Origin: Gentiana macrophylla
Lineage: Eukaryota > Streptophyta > Magnoliopsida > Gentianales > Gentianaceae
Reading direction: 5' to 3'
DNA length: 64,000 bases
NCBI GenBank assembly: GCA_026214975.1
Contig: CM047810.1
Location: 35,885,318 to 35,949,317, forward strand
Made by a program: the position numbers and the translations under genes. How positions within the stretch are numbered: the stretch's first letter is position 1; each line of letters begins with the position of its first letter. Below are positions 10,149 to 20,722 of the stretch, piece after piece. The notes beneath the pieces were generated by a model that saw nothing but the letters and a program-made list of their open reading frames with translations, did no database searches and was not told the DNA's origin.

Positions 10149-10700
10149 ATGGATTCTGAAGGTTATGGCTTCGACACGGTTAAATATGAGAAGATGAAAG
10201 CTATGACAAAATATAATATAGGTTCAAGAAGGTTAAGACAGTTTTGATGGTATTTGAAGTGTTGATTGCTCTAACCATGATTTCATGGTCATCGACTTAT
10301 TTTCCGCAGGCTTTGAAGTCTCCAGAGATTTTTTTCATCCAACCTGCTGATTATCATTTTAAGCCTCATGTCGTTTATCTCATCGGCAATGCCATTGTTG
10401 TCGCTCTCGTTGTCCATTGTCGAGAGAACGACGCTGGTCACAGTCACAGCTCTGACTCCGGTGATATCTACGATGAGTATGTTCATCTAAGTCAGGATCA
10501 ACAACTGAGAAAATCCGTTTCAGTCCTCGAGACTGATTAAAGTTCATTTACCTCACCGGCTACGTAGAACGTGATTTCCGCTGCCGTTAATGTCCCCGAG
10601 GAGAAACAGATAGTCTGTGTGGCGCCGGTGGAGGATAAGTTGAAGGATGTGAATCAGGATACGAAAACAATTACCTCCAAGGAGGGTAATCTTGTCACTC
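10149..10700 (+). pseudogene. DUF4408-family gene remnant
   Basis: An ATG at 10149 reads MDSEGYGFDTVKYEKMKAM to a TGA at 10245, and the next frame continues VFEVLIALTMISWSSTYFPQ, then VVYLIGNAIVVALVV (about 10247-10420). This matches the DUF4408 N-terminal region of plant proteins: a short charged start, a hydrophobic segment containing SWSST and a second FLVGNAI-type hydrophobic segment. An acidic stretch follows to a stop at 10538-10540, and further coding-like sequence (VNVPEEKQIVCVAPVEDKL) continues in another frame to about 10690. The C-terminal part is missing. The function of the family is unknown; the two hydrophobic stretches suggest membrane association. Confidence 0.7.
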
Positions 10701-11217
10701 TACTAATTTTATGTCCTTATAAACAATGTGCTGGAGAAAATGTCCATTAATGACTTAGTGGGGTAGTGGCCACTTAGTGGTTATAAGTGATAGTAGTGGC
10801 CATTATTGAGAGTTCATGGCCTTAGTAGTGGGAGTAGTTTTTCCACTTACAAAACCCCTTTTGGTGAGACCATGAGACATAAGAATTATCACCAAGTATT
10901 ATAAAACTACATTTTCATCTCATATAGTGATGAAGTAGGCATTTTTGTCAAAGAGAATGTTGGGACACTGGAAAAGTTTGTCGTCTGTTCAAAGTTTGAA
11001 GTGCCACTACATCGAATACGTAATCCGTTGTATCCTGGAAGACAATTGCTAGCACCGTGGGGACTATACCGGAGCAGAGCACTCATCTCGGTTTGAATCT
11101 TTTCCATTATTTCGATTTTTTTTGCATCGTTGTACTTGCAATATCCGATGGATTAAATGAATAAATTTGTTGTTTGATTTGTTCATTTATTGTGGTTTAT
11201 TTAAACACATTTTGTAC
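10701..11217. other. unidentified sequence cut by copia A
   Basis: No ORF. Together with the short CACGGACCTAACA stretch at 16036-16048 on the other side of copia A it may be an old LTR: the same terminal motif occurs inverted at 41935-41947. GGCCACTTAGTGG-like inverted and repeated GTGG motifs occur near 10770-10830. Confidence 0.3.
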
Positions 11218-11714
11218 TGTAATGGTGACTTAAACTATGCTACTGAGGTTTGGTCAGCTGAGTATGATACTCTGCTGAGTCTGGGGAAATTGTGGTCTGG
11301 TCAGCAGTGCATGAAGCATCTATTGAGGTTGGTGTTCTGCTGAATGAAGTCAGCAGACTGATCATCTGCTAAGCATGGTCTACTGAGTTGGTTCTCGGCA
11401 ATCCTTAGGGAACACATCTGCATGGTTTTCAGGTTCGGATAAGGTAACTTCTGAGGTATTTCAGTCATTGTCTGGTTTGGCTGTTTAGTCGGTTAGGGTT
11501 AGATTCCCAAGGCTATAAATACCATCTGTAATACATGTAACTTGTAACTTTCTCGTGATAATAAAATATCCCCGTTTGTCCGTGGAGTACTTAGTCGGCA
11601 CATTTTCAGAAACCACGTTAAATCCGTGTTCTTCTTGTTTCTGTGTTTGTTTACTTGTTAATTGCTTATCTTTACTCACAATCACCATCACTTCTTGATC
11701 TATCCGTCATAACA
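11218..11714 (+). repeat. 5' LTR of copia A
   Basis: TGTAATGGTGAC...GTCATAACA. The TATA box is CTATAAATA at 11513-11521. GCTGA/CTGCTGAG motifs recur through the upstream half. Confidence 0.92.
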
Positions 11715-11717
11715 AAC

Positions 11718-11730
11718 TGGTATCGGAACG
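11718..11730 (+). promoter_or_regulatory. primer-binding site of copia A
   Basis: TGGTATCGGAACG, three bases after the LTR, is a mutated form of the TGGTATCAGAGC site for initiator tRNA-Met. Confidence 0.8.
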
Positions 11731-11840
11731 TCCAGGTTCATCATGAAGTCTGTTTATCTGTTTTAAGCAAGGTAGATTGGCACCAAGGTCATAATTGACG
11801 CTAGGATTTGGGATCTACACAAGATTTTATGGTGAGAAAG

Positions 11841-12504
11841 ATGTCTGCTTTAAACGTCAAGATTGACAAGTTTACAGGAAGAAACAATTTTAGTCTGTGG
11901 CAGATCAAGATGCATGCTTTGTTGAAGCAATAGGGATTATGAGCCTTTGTCTAAATCAACAGAAGGAAGTTGTGCTGAGAGAGCTAGTCTAGAGGAGAAA
12001 GCACATTCAACAATTATGTTGTGCTTGTCAGATGATATTATCACACAGGTTGCTGAAAAGGACACAATAGAGAAGTTGTGGTCCAAGCTTGAGAGTCTTT
12101 ACATAACAAAGTCTCTAACCAACAAATTGTTATTGAAACAACATATGTTCATCCTAAGTATGCATGAGGGCACTCAGCTAAAGGATCATTTAGATCAGCT
12201 GAACACAATATTGCTTGACTTATGGAATATTGATGTGAAGATTAGAGATGAGGATGCATCATTGATCTTACTTGTGTCATTGCCTGCATCATGTGAGAAC
12301 CTTGTGCAGTCCTTTATTGTTGGAAAGGACTCAGTGTCATTGGAGGATGTGAGATCATCACTCTATGCTCGAGAGCTATGCCATAAGGCATCTAGTTCTG
12401 GGACAGACAGTCAGTCTGCTGGATTGGTGGCCAATGGAATCAGTAGAGGCCAGGAAATTCTGGAAAGAAGAAATCCAAGAGAACTTCCAAGGGACCTAAG
12501 CTAA
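11841..12504 (+). pseudogene. copia A gag
   Basis: An ATG at 11841 reads MSALNVKIDKFTGRNNFSLW, the usual copia gag start, to a TAG at 11931-11933. The frame shifts and continues through EKAHSTIMLCLSDDI, the UBN2-type gag core (LWSKLESLYITKSLTNKL, LDQLNTILLDL), to a TAA at 12502-12504. The zinc knuckle lies in the next frame. Gag coats the RNA in the cytoplasmic particle. One stop and two frame changes inactivate it. Confidence 0.88.
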
Positions 12505-12505
12505 G

Positions 12506-13080
12506 GATGTCTGTAATTACTGCAAAGAGCAGGGACATTGGAAAAATGAATGTCCAAAAAGGAAGAAGCAGCAGGGTACTCAGCAAGGTACTGTTCCTTT
12601 GGTAGAACAAGACACCAACTCTGAAGAAGATCTGGCCTTAGCATTTTCAGAGTCAGCAGGGCACAGAGATGTGTGGATTCTGGAAACTGGAGCATCTTAT
12701 CATGTGTGTCCAAATAGGGAGTGGTTTTCAACTTATCAGCAGGTGGATGAAGGCCATATTGCTATGGCTAACAGCAAGGTCTGTGAAATAGTTGGGATTG
12801 GATCTGTTCAGTTGAGGACACATGATGGTAAATTTTGCACACTGAATGAGGTTATTCATGTTCCACAGATGACCAAGAATTTGATATCACTTAGTCTACT
12901 AGACAGCAAAGGGTTCAAGTTCAAGGGTGAAGGTGGAGTGGAGAATGTCTATAAGGGTTTAGTTGTGATTCTGAAAGGTACCATACAGGGGAAATTATAC
13001 ATCTTACAAGGGTATATTGTATCAGGTTCTTCTGCTGTAGCATCATCAGAGGTTCACCAGTCACAACTGACTAAGTTGGA
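12506..13080 (+). pseudogene. copia A zinc knuckle and protease
   Basis: Frame 2 starts with a perfect CCHC knuckle (CNYCKEQGHWKNEC, about 12512-12553). The protease follows with WILETGASYHVCPNREWF from about 12674. The normal motif is LD(S/T)GAS; here the catalytic Asp is Glu, which should abolish activity. VIHVPQMTKNLISLSLLD is the usual C-terminal protease block. The sequence then jumps to late integrase at about 13080, so the HHCC zinc domain is absent. Confidence 0.88.
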
Positions 13081-13552
13081 ATTATGTGGGTCCGAGTTTG
13101 ATGAATTTTGTAGGAATGAAGGCATTTCTAGGCACCATACAGTCAGAGATACTCCATATCAGAATGGTGTTGCAGAAAGAATGAATCATACTCTTCTGGA
13201 GAGGGCGGGGTGCATGCTCTCTAATTTTGGCCTGGCAAGAAGATTTTGGGCAGAGGCTGTTTACACAACATCCTACTTAATCAATAGGGGGCATCACACT
13301 CGGATCAAGCTCAAAACACCACTTGAGGTTTGGTCAAGAAAGTCAGCAGACTACTCTGGCCTAAGGGCTTTTGGAAGCACAGTCCACTATCATGTCAGTG
13401 AAGGTAAACTGGAACCTAAAGCCATGAAAGGAGTGATTGTTGGACATGGAGATGGAGTAAAAGGGTATAGAATCTGGTTGTCAGCTGAAAAAGGGTTATA
13501 CTCTGTAGGAGTGTATTCATTGATGAAAATTCTATGCTTAACTCATCTGTGA
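13081..13552 (+). pseudogene. copia A integrase, C-terminal part only
   Basis: Begins within the catalytic core at GSEFDEFCRNEGISRH and keeps TPYQNGVAERMNHTLLERA with the third catalytic residue (Glu). The first two Asp of the D,D-35-E triad are lost with the upstream deletion. The GKx-like C-terminal segment RAFGSTVHYHV and IVGHGDGVKGYRIW follow before a stop at 13552. A serine/glutamine-rich linker lies at 13606-13806. Confidence 0.85.
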
Positions 13553-13842
13553 GAGATACATCTGAATCTTAAATTGGATCTGAAATTGAGAAGGTTGACA
13601 AACAGGTGGAGTTTCAAGCAGAGTCTGCTGAATTAAAAGACTCCGCAAGGGATAGTCAACAATCAGCAGATCCAGAACTGGATCCAAGCCAGTCTGCTGA
13701 ACAAGGGTCAGCAGATACTCAAACAGATGATGTTGGTCAGCAGGGTATAGCTCTCACCAGAGCTAGGAGGACCAATATCAGTCCCCCAAGAAGAGGGTTT
13801 GAGTAGGACTTGGTTGGATATGCTCTATAGGTAGCTGAAGAA

Positions 13843-14880
13843 ATGGATGGTTTTGAACTTAACACTTATAGGGAAGCTGTGACATGTTCTGAGGCATCTC
13901 ATTGGCTTGTTAACATGAGAGAAGAAATGGGGTCACTTCAGAAGAATGAGACTTGGAATTTGGTCAAACAACCACATGATAGAAGGGTGGTCAGCTGCAA
14001 ATGGATCTTCAAGAAAAAGGAAGGACTATCATCTGCTGAGGCATCAGATATAAGGCACGTTTGGTTTCTAGAGGGTTCAGTCAGAAAGAGGGGTTAGACT
14101 ATGAAGAGATATTTTCTCCAGTAGTCAGGCACACTTCCATCAGGGTGCTGTTAGCAATAGTGGCACATCAGAATCTTGAACTTGAGCAACTGGATGTGAT
14201 GGCAGCCTTTCTAAATAGAGATGTAGATAAGGAAATTTATATGACTTAGCCAGAGGGTTTCCAAATTCCTGGCAAGGAAGGGTATGTTTGCAAGTTGAAG
14301 AAGTCCTTATATGGACTTAAGAAGGCCCCAAGACAGTGGTATAAAAAGTTTGACAATTATATGGTTCAACAAGGTTATAGCAGGAGTCCATATGATTGTT
14401 GTGTTTATCACAACAAGTTGAAGGATGGTTCAATCATCTATCTGGTTTTGTATGTGGATGAGATGCTGATAGGTGCTGTGAACAAGTCTGATATTCAAGA
14501 TCTAAGGAATCTGCTCAAGGCTGAATTTAAGATGAAAGATTTAGGGAATGCAAAGAAAATTCTGGGGATAGGGATCCATAGAGATAGGAAGCAGGGGAAG
14601 TTGTTCTTGTTTCAGCAGAGGTATATTGAAAAGATATTATCCAAGTTTGGTATGTCAACAACCAAACCTATAGATACTCATATGGCACCAAATCTACATC
14701 TATCTGTTGTGTTTGCTCCACAGTCAGCTGAAGAGGAAGAATACATGTCAAAGGTTCCATATGCTAGTGCAGTGGGCAGTTTAATGTATGCCATGGTCTG
14801 TACTAAACCTGATTTAGCTCAGACAGTCAGTGTTGTCAGCAGGTTTATGGCTCACCAGGAAAGAAACACTGGAAGGCAGT
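13843..14880 (+). pseudogene. copia A reverse transcriptase
   Basis: RVT_2-type RT in three frames: TWNLVKQPHDRRVVSCKWIF (about 13954), GFSQKEGLDYEEIFSPVV and LDVMAAFLNRDVDKEIYM (to a stop at 14249), then KKSLYGLKKAPRQWYKKF to KVPYASAVGSLMYAM. The active-site box reads YVDEM at about 14451 instead of YVDD, so the second catalytic Asp is lost. RT copies element RNA into DNA. Its end overlaps the RNase H start. Confidence 0.9.
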
Positions 14881-15410
14881 GAAAATGGGTATTTAGGTAC
14901 CTTAGGGGTACATCTAATATTGGACTCATTTAAGGAGGTGGTACTCAATGTTTTGTCACAGGGTACTGTGATTCTGATTATGCAGCTGATGTGGACAGCA
15001 AGAGATCTATGACTGAGTATATGTTTACTTTGGGTGGTTCTGTAATAAGTTGGAAGGCAACTTTACAGGGTACAGTGACATTATCTACTACTGAAGCAGA
15101 ATAAATGGCACTGACAGAAGTAGCAAAGGAAGAAATCTGGTTAAAAGGGCTAGTCAATGATCTGAGTCTGCATTAAGATCAAGCCAGGGTGTATTGTGAC
15201 AGTTTTAGAGCAATATGTTTGGCTAAGGATCAAGTTCATCATGAGAGAACCAAGCACATTGATGTTAGGTACCATTTTCTGATGAATGAGAGGAGGGTCA
15301 AAGTGGAGAAGATCAGCACTGATGTTAATCCTGCTGATATGTTCACTAAACCAGTTCAAAGGGGCAAGTTTCAGTTGTTTCCGGACTTGCTGAATATCCA
15401 AAACTGTTAA
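14881..15410 (+). pseudogene. copia A RNase H
   Basis: Reads YCDSDYAADVDSKRSMTEY, SWKATLQGTVTLSTTEAE followed by a stop, then RTKHIDVRYHFLMNERRV and NPADMFTKPVQRGKFQLF, the standard order in copia RNase H, to a TAA at 15408-15410. It removed the RNA strand after reverse transcription. Two internal stops. Confidence 0.88.
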
Positions 15411-15525
15411 TCTGAATCTGGGAATACTCAGCTGAAGGTCGTCTTCTGAGGTATTCAAATCTGAAGACAAAGAGGATTTTTGGAACTTGGTTGTGTATCT
15501 GGTCAGTTTGCATGAAGTTGAAGTC

Positions 15526-15537
15526 AATGTGGAGATT
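15526..15537 (+). promoter_or_regulatory. polypurine tract of copia A
   Basis: AATGTGGAGATT directly before the 3' LTR primes plus-strand synthesis. The same GTGGAGATT is present (complement) at copia C. Confidence 0.8.
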
Positions 15538-16030
15538 TGTAATGGTGACTTAAACTATGCTACTGAGGTTTGGTCAGCTGAGTATGATACTCTGCCGAGT
15601 CTGGGAAAACTGTGGTCTGGTCAGCAGTGCATGAAGCATCTGCTGAGGTTGGTGTTCTACTGAATGAAGTCAACAGACTGATCATCTGCTGAGCATGGTC
15701 TGCTGAGTTGGTTCTCAGCAATCCTCGGGGAACACGTCTGCATGGTTTTCCGGTTTGGATAAGGTTACTTCTAGGGTATTTCAGTCATTGTCTGGTTTGA
15801 CTGTTTAGTCGGTTAGGGTTGGATTCCCAAGGCTATAAATACCATTTGTAATACATGTAACTTGTAACTTTCTCGTGATAATAAAATATCCTCGTTTGTC
15901 CGTGGAGTAGTCGGCACATTGCCGGAAACCACGTTAAATCTGTGTTTTTCTTGTTTCTGTGTTTGTTTACTTGTTAATTGCTTATCTTTACTCACAATCA
16001 CCATCACTTTTTAATCGATCCGTCATAACA
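15538..16030 (+). repeat. 3' LTR of copia A
   Basis: TGTAATGGTGAC...GTCATAACA, TATA box at 15833-15841. Lacks a 4-bp stretch of the 5' LTR near 15908. Confidence 0.92.
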
Positions 16031-16405
16031 CGTACCACGGACCTAACAATCTTATGACAATTTTTTTAGATGTTTGTTTTCTGATGCATGCCCAGATCTT
16101 ATATTCATCGCATGAATCTGAAAACGATGTTAAAGTGGTTCTTCTCAGATTACTTGATCGAGTCACTTAGTTAGTCTAAAGTTTGCTAATTATTTTGTTC
16201 AGACTCTGAACCTATTGAATCTACTTAGCTTGTCATTCTGATTTTGTGAACATCTGTGAAACTGATTGTTAGTGAACATACTTGTCTGACATGGTGTCTG
16301 CGTGATTGTCGACATTGAAACTGCAAGTTGATCTTTGAGGCTTTTGCCAATTTATTGGAAAGTTGCTTTTACATAGAATCTGTGCGTGTCAGCTAGTCTT
16401 TGCTA
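16031..16405. other. AT-rich region, nothing recognised
   Basis: No ORF. Begins with CACGGACCTAACA, an LTR-end-like motif (see 41935). The rest resembles intron or 3' flanking DNA. Confidence 0.35.
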
Positions 16406-16634
16406 CAGGGGCGGATCCACGGGGTCACGTGACCCCACTGGATTTTAAAAAATAAATAAATAAATAAAATTTTAGTATTATAACTATGTAGTTTTGTTGT
16501 TAAAAAATGTCGTTTTGTCGATAAAAATTGATGTTTTAGACTCCGGTGACTCCACTGGAATTTTTTTTTTGGATAAAAAATATAGTTTTAGATTCCGGTG
16601 ACACCACTGGAATAAATTCCTGGATCCGCCACTG
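16406..16634. mobile_element. 229-bp hAT-type MITE with 8-bp target duplication
   Basis: Starts CAGGGGCGGATCC, ends GGATCCGCCACTG (terminal inverted repeat with a few mismatches), flanked by perfect CTTTGCTA copies at 16398-16405 and 16635-16642. The 8-bp duplication and CAG...CTG ends fit a non-autonomous hAT element. Inside, a GTGACxCCACTGGA motif occurs three times. Confidence 0.9.
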
Positions 16635-16642
16635 CTTTGCTA

Positions 16643-16976
16643 TTAGAAAATTAGTTGACTTGATATCTTGAGTAATCACATAGACTTTTAGAAGTTAGTT
16701 CAATATCTATATTGTTTATGCATGTTTAACAACTGCATTCAAACTGAATTTTGGATATCTCGTTATGTACTAATTAGTGATTGATGCAAATTTGTATGTT
16801 CTGATAATCTGATTCTATGACTATGACATAGATAGTGATTCATGTTATGTTTATGAATGATCAATACCATTTGATTTGCATACTTTTAATTTTCCAAACG
16901 ATTCCTTAAATGTTTTCAAGTTAGTTTGCATATTCATCAGTATTGCGATATTAGGATATAAAATATGTAGATTATT
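16643..16976. other. AT-rich flank, nothing recognised
   Basis: No ORF. Lies before the presumed copia B 5' LTR. Confidence 0.35.
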
Positions 16977-17105
16977 TGTATAAATCATTCAGGGCAGTTT
17001 AAGAAGTATATGGGGCATATGGCATACTATGTAAACTATAAATACCGGTACTATTTTGATAATAAAACAGAAAAAAAATTTGGCTCCACAAATTTTATCA
17101 TATCA
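16977..17105 (+). repeat. 5' LTR of copia B (left boundary uncertain)
   Basis: A TATA box CTATAAATA at about 17036 and the run TTTTATCATATCA just before the primer site mark the right end of an LTR. TGTATAAATC at 16977 is a possible start, which would make a short LTR of about 125 bp. Confidence 0.4.
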
Positions 17106-17118
17106 TGGTATTAGAGCC
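17106..17118 (+). promoter_or_regulatory. primer-binding site of copia B
   Basis: TGGTATTAGAGCC differs from the initiator tRNA-Met site TGGTATCAGAGCC by one base. Confidence 0.85.
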
Positions 17119-17160
17119 ATAACCGAAAAAAAATCCCTGGTTTATTTTGTGTTTAGCGGA

Positions 17161-17490
17161 AACATTCCGGCAACGATAGGATATTGAAACAGACTCCGAT
17201 CCTGATGACATTTTAAACGATTGTTCGTATCTCTTTCTTCTACAATCTGAAAGGTGTAATTTTCGTTTGGACAGTTCAATTTCTCTGAACAATCCCGCGA
17301 CCGAACTGCTGTGTTTTGATTCAATAGAACCTTTCCGGCGACAAATCAGATATCGAAACGCACTGCGATAGTGACGAAATTTGGAGCGGTTATACATATC
17401 TCTCTCTTCTACAATATGAATGGTGGAATTGTTGTTTTGATGGTTCAATTTCGTTGCATCATCCCACGACCAAACTGCCGCGTTGTGGTA
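17161..17490. repeat. 167-bp imperfect tandem duplication in copia B leader
   Basis: AACATTCCGGCAACG (17161) and AACCTTTCCGGCGAC (17328) start two diverged copies that share TCTTCTACAAT, GGTTCAATTTC-like and CCGCGACCGAACTGC-type blocks in the same order. It occupies the place where gag should begin, and no gag motif is seen. Confidence 0.75.
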
Positions 17491-17639
17491 TTATTTTTGT
17501 GAAATTGACGGCTAGGGTTTCTGCATTGGCAAATAGATATCGGTCTGGAACGTAAAAATCGATGCATCGGAGCAATAGGGGTTGTCCAATATCACCCCGC
17601 CACAATAACAGGGTATTTTGAACCTTTTAAATTTACTTA

Positions 17640-17725
17640 AAACAGGAGATCGCACCAGATTTTTGACATCGGGGCCACTTATCATGTTACGGGCACTTTG
17701 AAATTGCTGACTGATGCCATGAATT
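17640..17725 (+). pseudogene. copia B protease, first half
   Basis: Frame reads IFDIGATYHVTGTLKLLTDAM, the copia protease active-site block with D(S/T)GA changed to DIGA. It stops abruptly at 17725, where the CACTA element begins, and resumes at 25090. Confidence 0.85.
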
Positions 17726-18010
17726 ACTACAACAAAATAGGCCTTTGGCGACACATTATTTACGGCATTTTGATAAGTGTTGTAAATTTTCCGGCATAAG
17801 TCATTAATTGCCATGAATGTATGGCATTTTTGCGACATATTATTTTATGTCGCTAATTGCCGACAATTAACTGGCAAATATTGTTTATGTCATAAATCCG
17901 TGGCATTATTTGTGACAGATTTGTATTATGTCGTATAGAATACGTCACTCTTCTGACACTCCATTAATATGCCGGAAATTTTGTGGCAATATTCTGGCAT
18001 ATCTCAAATT
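17726..18010. repeat. left subterminal region of the CACTA element
   Basis: Repeated GGCATTTT, GCGACATATTATTT, TGCCGG(A/C) and GTGGCA motifs in both orientations. Ends before a poly-T run at 18016. Confidence 0.65.
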
Positions 18011-18092
18011 TCCGGTTTTTTTTGTGCATGGAATAAACGACACAATGTTGTTGTTTCACTAAAACATGTTGTTTCACAATAAAACATAAAGC

Positions 18093-18096
<4 letters not shown>

Positions 18097-18146
<50 letters not shown>
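18097..18146. repeat. (TA)n microsatellite, about 50 bp
   Basis: Uninterrupted TA dinucleotides. Confidence 0.95.
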
Positions 18147-18148
<2 letters not shown>

Positions 18149-18917
18149 ACTAGAAGCTTGACGGTTACACGTGTCCATTGTAGTAATTCCATCATGCGTT
18201 AGTTTCTTTTGGTTTTCGTTTGTATCTAATGCTCGTCTCGTTAACACATTTTAAAAAGTCCATCATTCGTTAGCTATCTACTTAACTTAACCGACTGATC
18301 TCGAGTTTTTTCAAAATATATTAATCAAGTAGCTTACGAGTTAATACATTATATCATTTGATTATTTAATTAATTATTGTTTGATAGAGCAAATATTGTT
18401 TAATTATTACTTAATAGAGCAAATATTGTTTCTGATCATGTTGGGTTTTTATTTCTGAAAATGCTGAATAGAGGATAAACATTCGCTTATTTTAAATACA
18501 AAAATTGTTTGAATTGTATTACTAGTAAAAAAGAAAAAAGAAAAAAAAAGATAAGAAAAACAAAATGCGTGGCATACTTGAAGCAGCGTGGGATTATTTG
18601 GCGCTTAATTTTTTCCCACCAAGATTTCAGGATTTATCAAAATGTTAAACACAATAACCATGGGAATTTAAACTCCTTAAATATAATTAAAAAACCAACT
18701 CCTTAAAGATACCCCTAAAAAAAACCTCCTTAAAGATAAACACAATTCTTTGCTCTGTTTTTTCGAAGGGAAACACAATTCTTTCAAAAAAAAATAATGA
18801 AAATAATAAAGATAAACACAAATAGAAGAGATAACATTTAAGTTATGCGATTAAAAAAAACTCCCCGATTATCTTATGAAAATCCACATTCTTACATCGT
18901 TGTTTTTCTCTTATCTT
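18147..18917. other. A-rich interior of the CACTA element
   Basis: No ORF and no recognised motif. GAGCAAATATTGTTT is repeated near 18387 and 18417. Confidence 0.5.
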
Positions 18918-20036
18918 CATAAAATAAACTATTTTTCAAGTGTGGAAAAAAACTTTTTCAAAAAAAAAGTGTGGGAAAAACTAAAATATTGATTGATCAA
19001 TGACATGAACCATGATAAAAAAAAATGCAGCAAATCGTGAGTCACCGACCTGAACCATCAAAATGAACGTCGGCCCATTAACCAGCTATTCAAGAACCGG
19101 TTGGTCACCAACCCAAACCGTCAAAGTAGCGGTTCAGTCGATTTTTCAATATATTTTACGTTTTTATCATTAAAATTTACCGAATCACAATAAATCAATT
19201 ACCCCTTATCCCTTTTTTGACCCCTTATAATCCATATTTATTATAATCTGATGACAAACTACCAATGATATTGCGATTCGTTTACAAACACCAAATTGAT
19301 ATTAATTTAAGTTCAATTCGGTTAAATATTATAAAATAAACCATTTTTGAAGTGTGGAAAAAGATATTAGTTGACCAATTACCTGAAACATCATATAGAT
19401 TGTATTGAACCGTGACTGAACCGTTTGTTAATGAACCGGCTCTTCATGAACCGGTGGGTGACCAAGCATAACCGTGAATGTGGCAGTGAAGTCGATTTTT
19501 TTTAGTATAATTGATATTGATATTTATATCATTGAAATACATATATGAGGTTACTAGTGAATCATTTCCCCATTTATCCCCCGTATAATCCGTACCCAAA
19601 ATATTTTGATGTCCAAATACAACTTGATGATAATTGAAGTTTAATTTTCCATCAAACAAAATTTGAAGTTTAATTACAGTATTAACACCAAATTTGTATT
19701 ATTATTAGTTCGATTTGATTAATTATTTATAATATAAACAATTTGTTAAATGTCTAAAAAAAATTAATATTAATTGACAAATGACATGAACCGTAGAAAA
19801 CCATGACCGGAGCATTGGTCATGAACCAACAATTCATGAACGGGTGGGTCATCGATTAAACCATCAAACCGGCGGTCCAAATAATTTTTAGTATAGTTGA
19901 TGTTTATACTATTAAAATCATATGTGTGATTAGTGATTACAATAAATCATTTACTCTAATATACTATTTAACCCCATAAAATCCATATATTTAATATAAT
20001 TCGATGATCAAATACCAACTTGATGTTAATTGAAGC

Positions 20037-20213
20037 TGTGATATCCCATATTGGAAGTGGGGGAAGCACATCACCCATATAAGTCTGAGACATAAAAGTC
20101 TTGTCAACTCGGGTTAGACCTTTTAGACCAAGTGAGGACGGCGGTCTAAGCAGTTGACTGGACCATTTATGACTCATTTAACGCAACCAGACCCGGAGTA
20201 TGGGGGCGTTACA
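20037..20213 (+). repeat. TRIM LTR 1
   Basis: 177 bp, TGTGATATCCCATATTGG...GGGGGCGTTACA. Confidence 0.88.
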
Positions 20214-20367
20214 GAATGATATTAAAACCGATTATCAGACGGAACCATGCACTGCACCGTACAAGAAGCCGGTGTAAGGATGGCCTCTAGTTACCTCTGG
20301 TAGGGACGATCCATGAGCAGTCTTGGCCGTCCTGGCGAGAACGCCAGTCCCTTATAAGGGGGGAGAA

Positions 20368-20545
20368 TGTGATATCCCATGTTGGAATTGGGGGAAGCGC
20401 ATCACCACCATATAAGTGTGAGATATAAACGTCCTGTCAACAAGGGTTAGCCTTTTAGACCAAGCGAGTACAGTGGTCTAAGCAGTTGACCGGACTATTT
20501 ATGTCTCATCTAGCGCCACCAGGCCCGGGGTCTGAAGGTGTTACA
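20368..20545 (+). repeat. TRIM LTR 2 (shared middle LTR)
   Basis: 178 bp, TGTGATATCCCATGTTGG...GAAGGTGTTACA. Confidence 0.88.
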
Positions 20546-20722
20546 AAATGGTATTCAAAGCCGACTATTAGACGGATCTAAGTGCCACAGGCCACCTCTA
20601 GACGAACCTAAGTGCCAAAGGCCACCTCTAGATTCCTCTGGTAGGGACGAAGCAGGAACAAGTCCACAGGGACAAGTTTTGGCCGTCTTGGCGAGGACGC
20701 CAGGCCCTTATAAGGGGGAGAA
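20546..20722 (+). repeat. TRIM internal region 2 with a local duplication
   Basis: CTAAGTGCCA(C/A)AGGCCACCTC is present twice (about 20578 and 20609), a 31-bp duplication that makes this internal region longer than the first. Otherwise the two internal regions match (GGTAGGGACGA, TTGGCCGTC(C/T)TGGCGAG). Confidence 0.8.

Larger units (their letters stand above)
11218..16030 (+). mobile_element. Ty1/copia element A (Tork-like), both LTRs
   Basis: A 4.8-kb copia element with LTRs of 497 and 493 bp, primer site, gag, protease, truncated integrase, RT, RNase H and polypurine tract in order. Flanks TGTAC (11213-11217) and CGTAC (16031-16035) agree in four of five bases, a slightly decayed target duplication. 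The two LTRs differ at roughly thirty positions plus a small indel by eye, so the insertion is not recent. The integrase core deletion and many stops make it non-autonomous. Confidence 0.92.

Noticed and set aside
17098..17838. Minus-strand ORFs across the copia B leader and CACTA end
   Set aside because: They cross the LTR, leader duplication and CACTA border, so they are chance frames.
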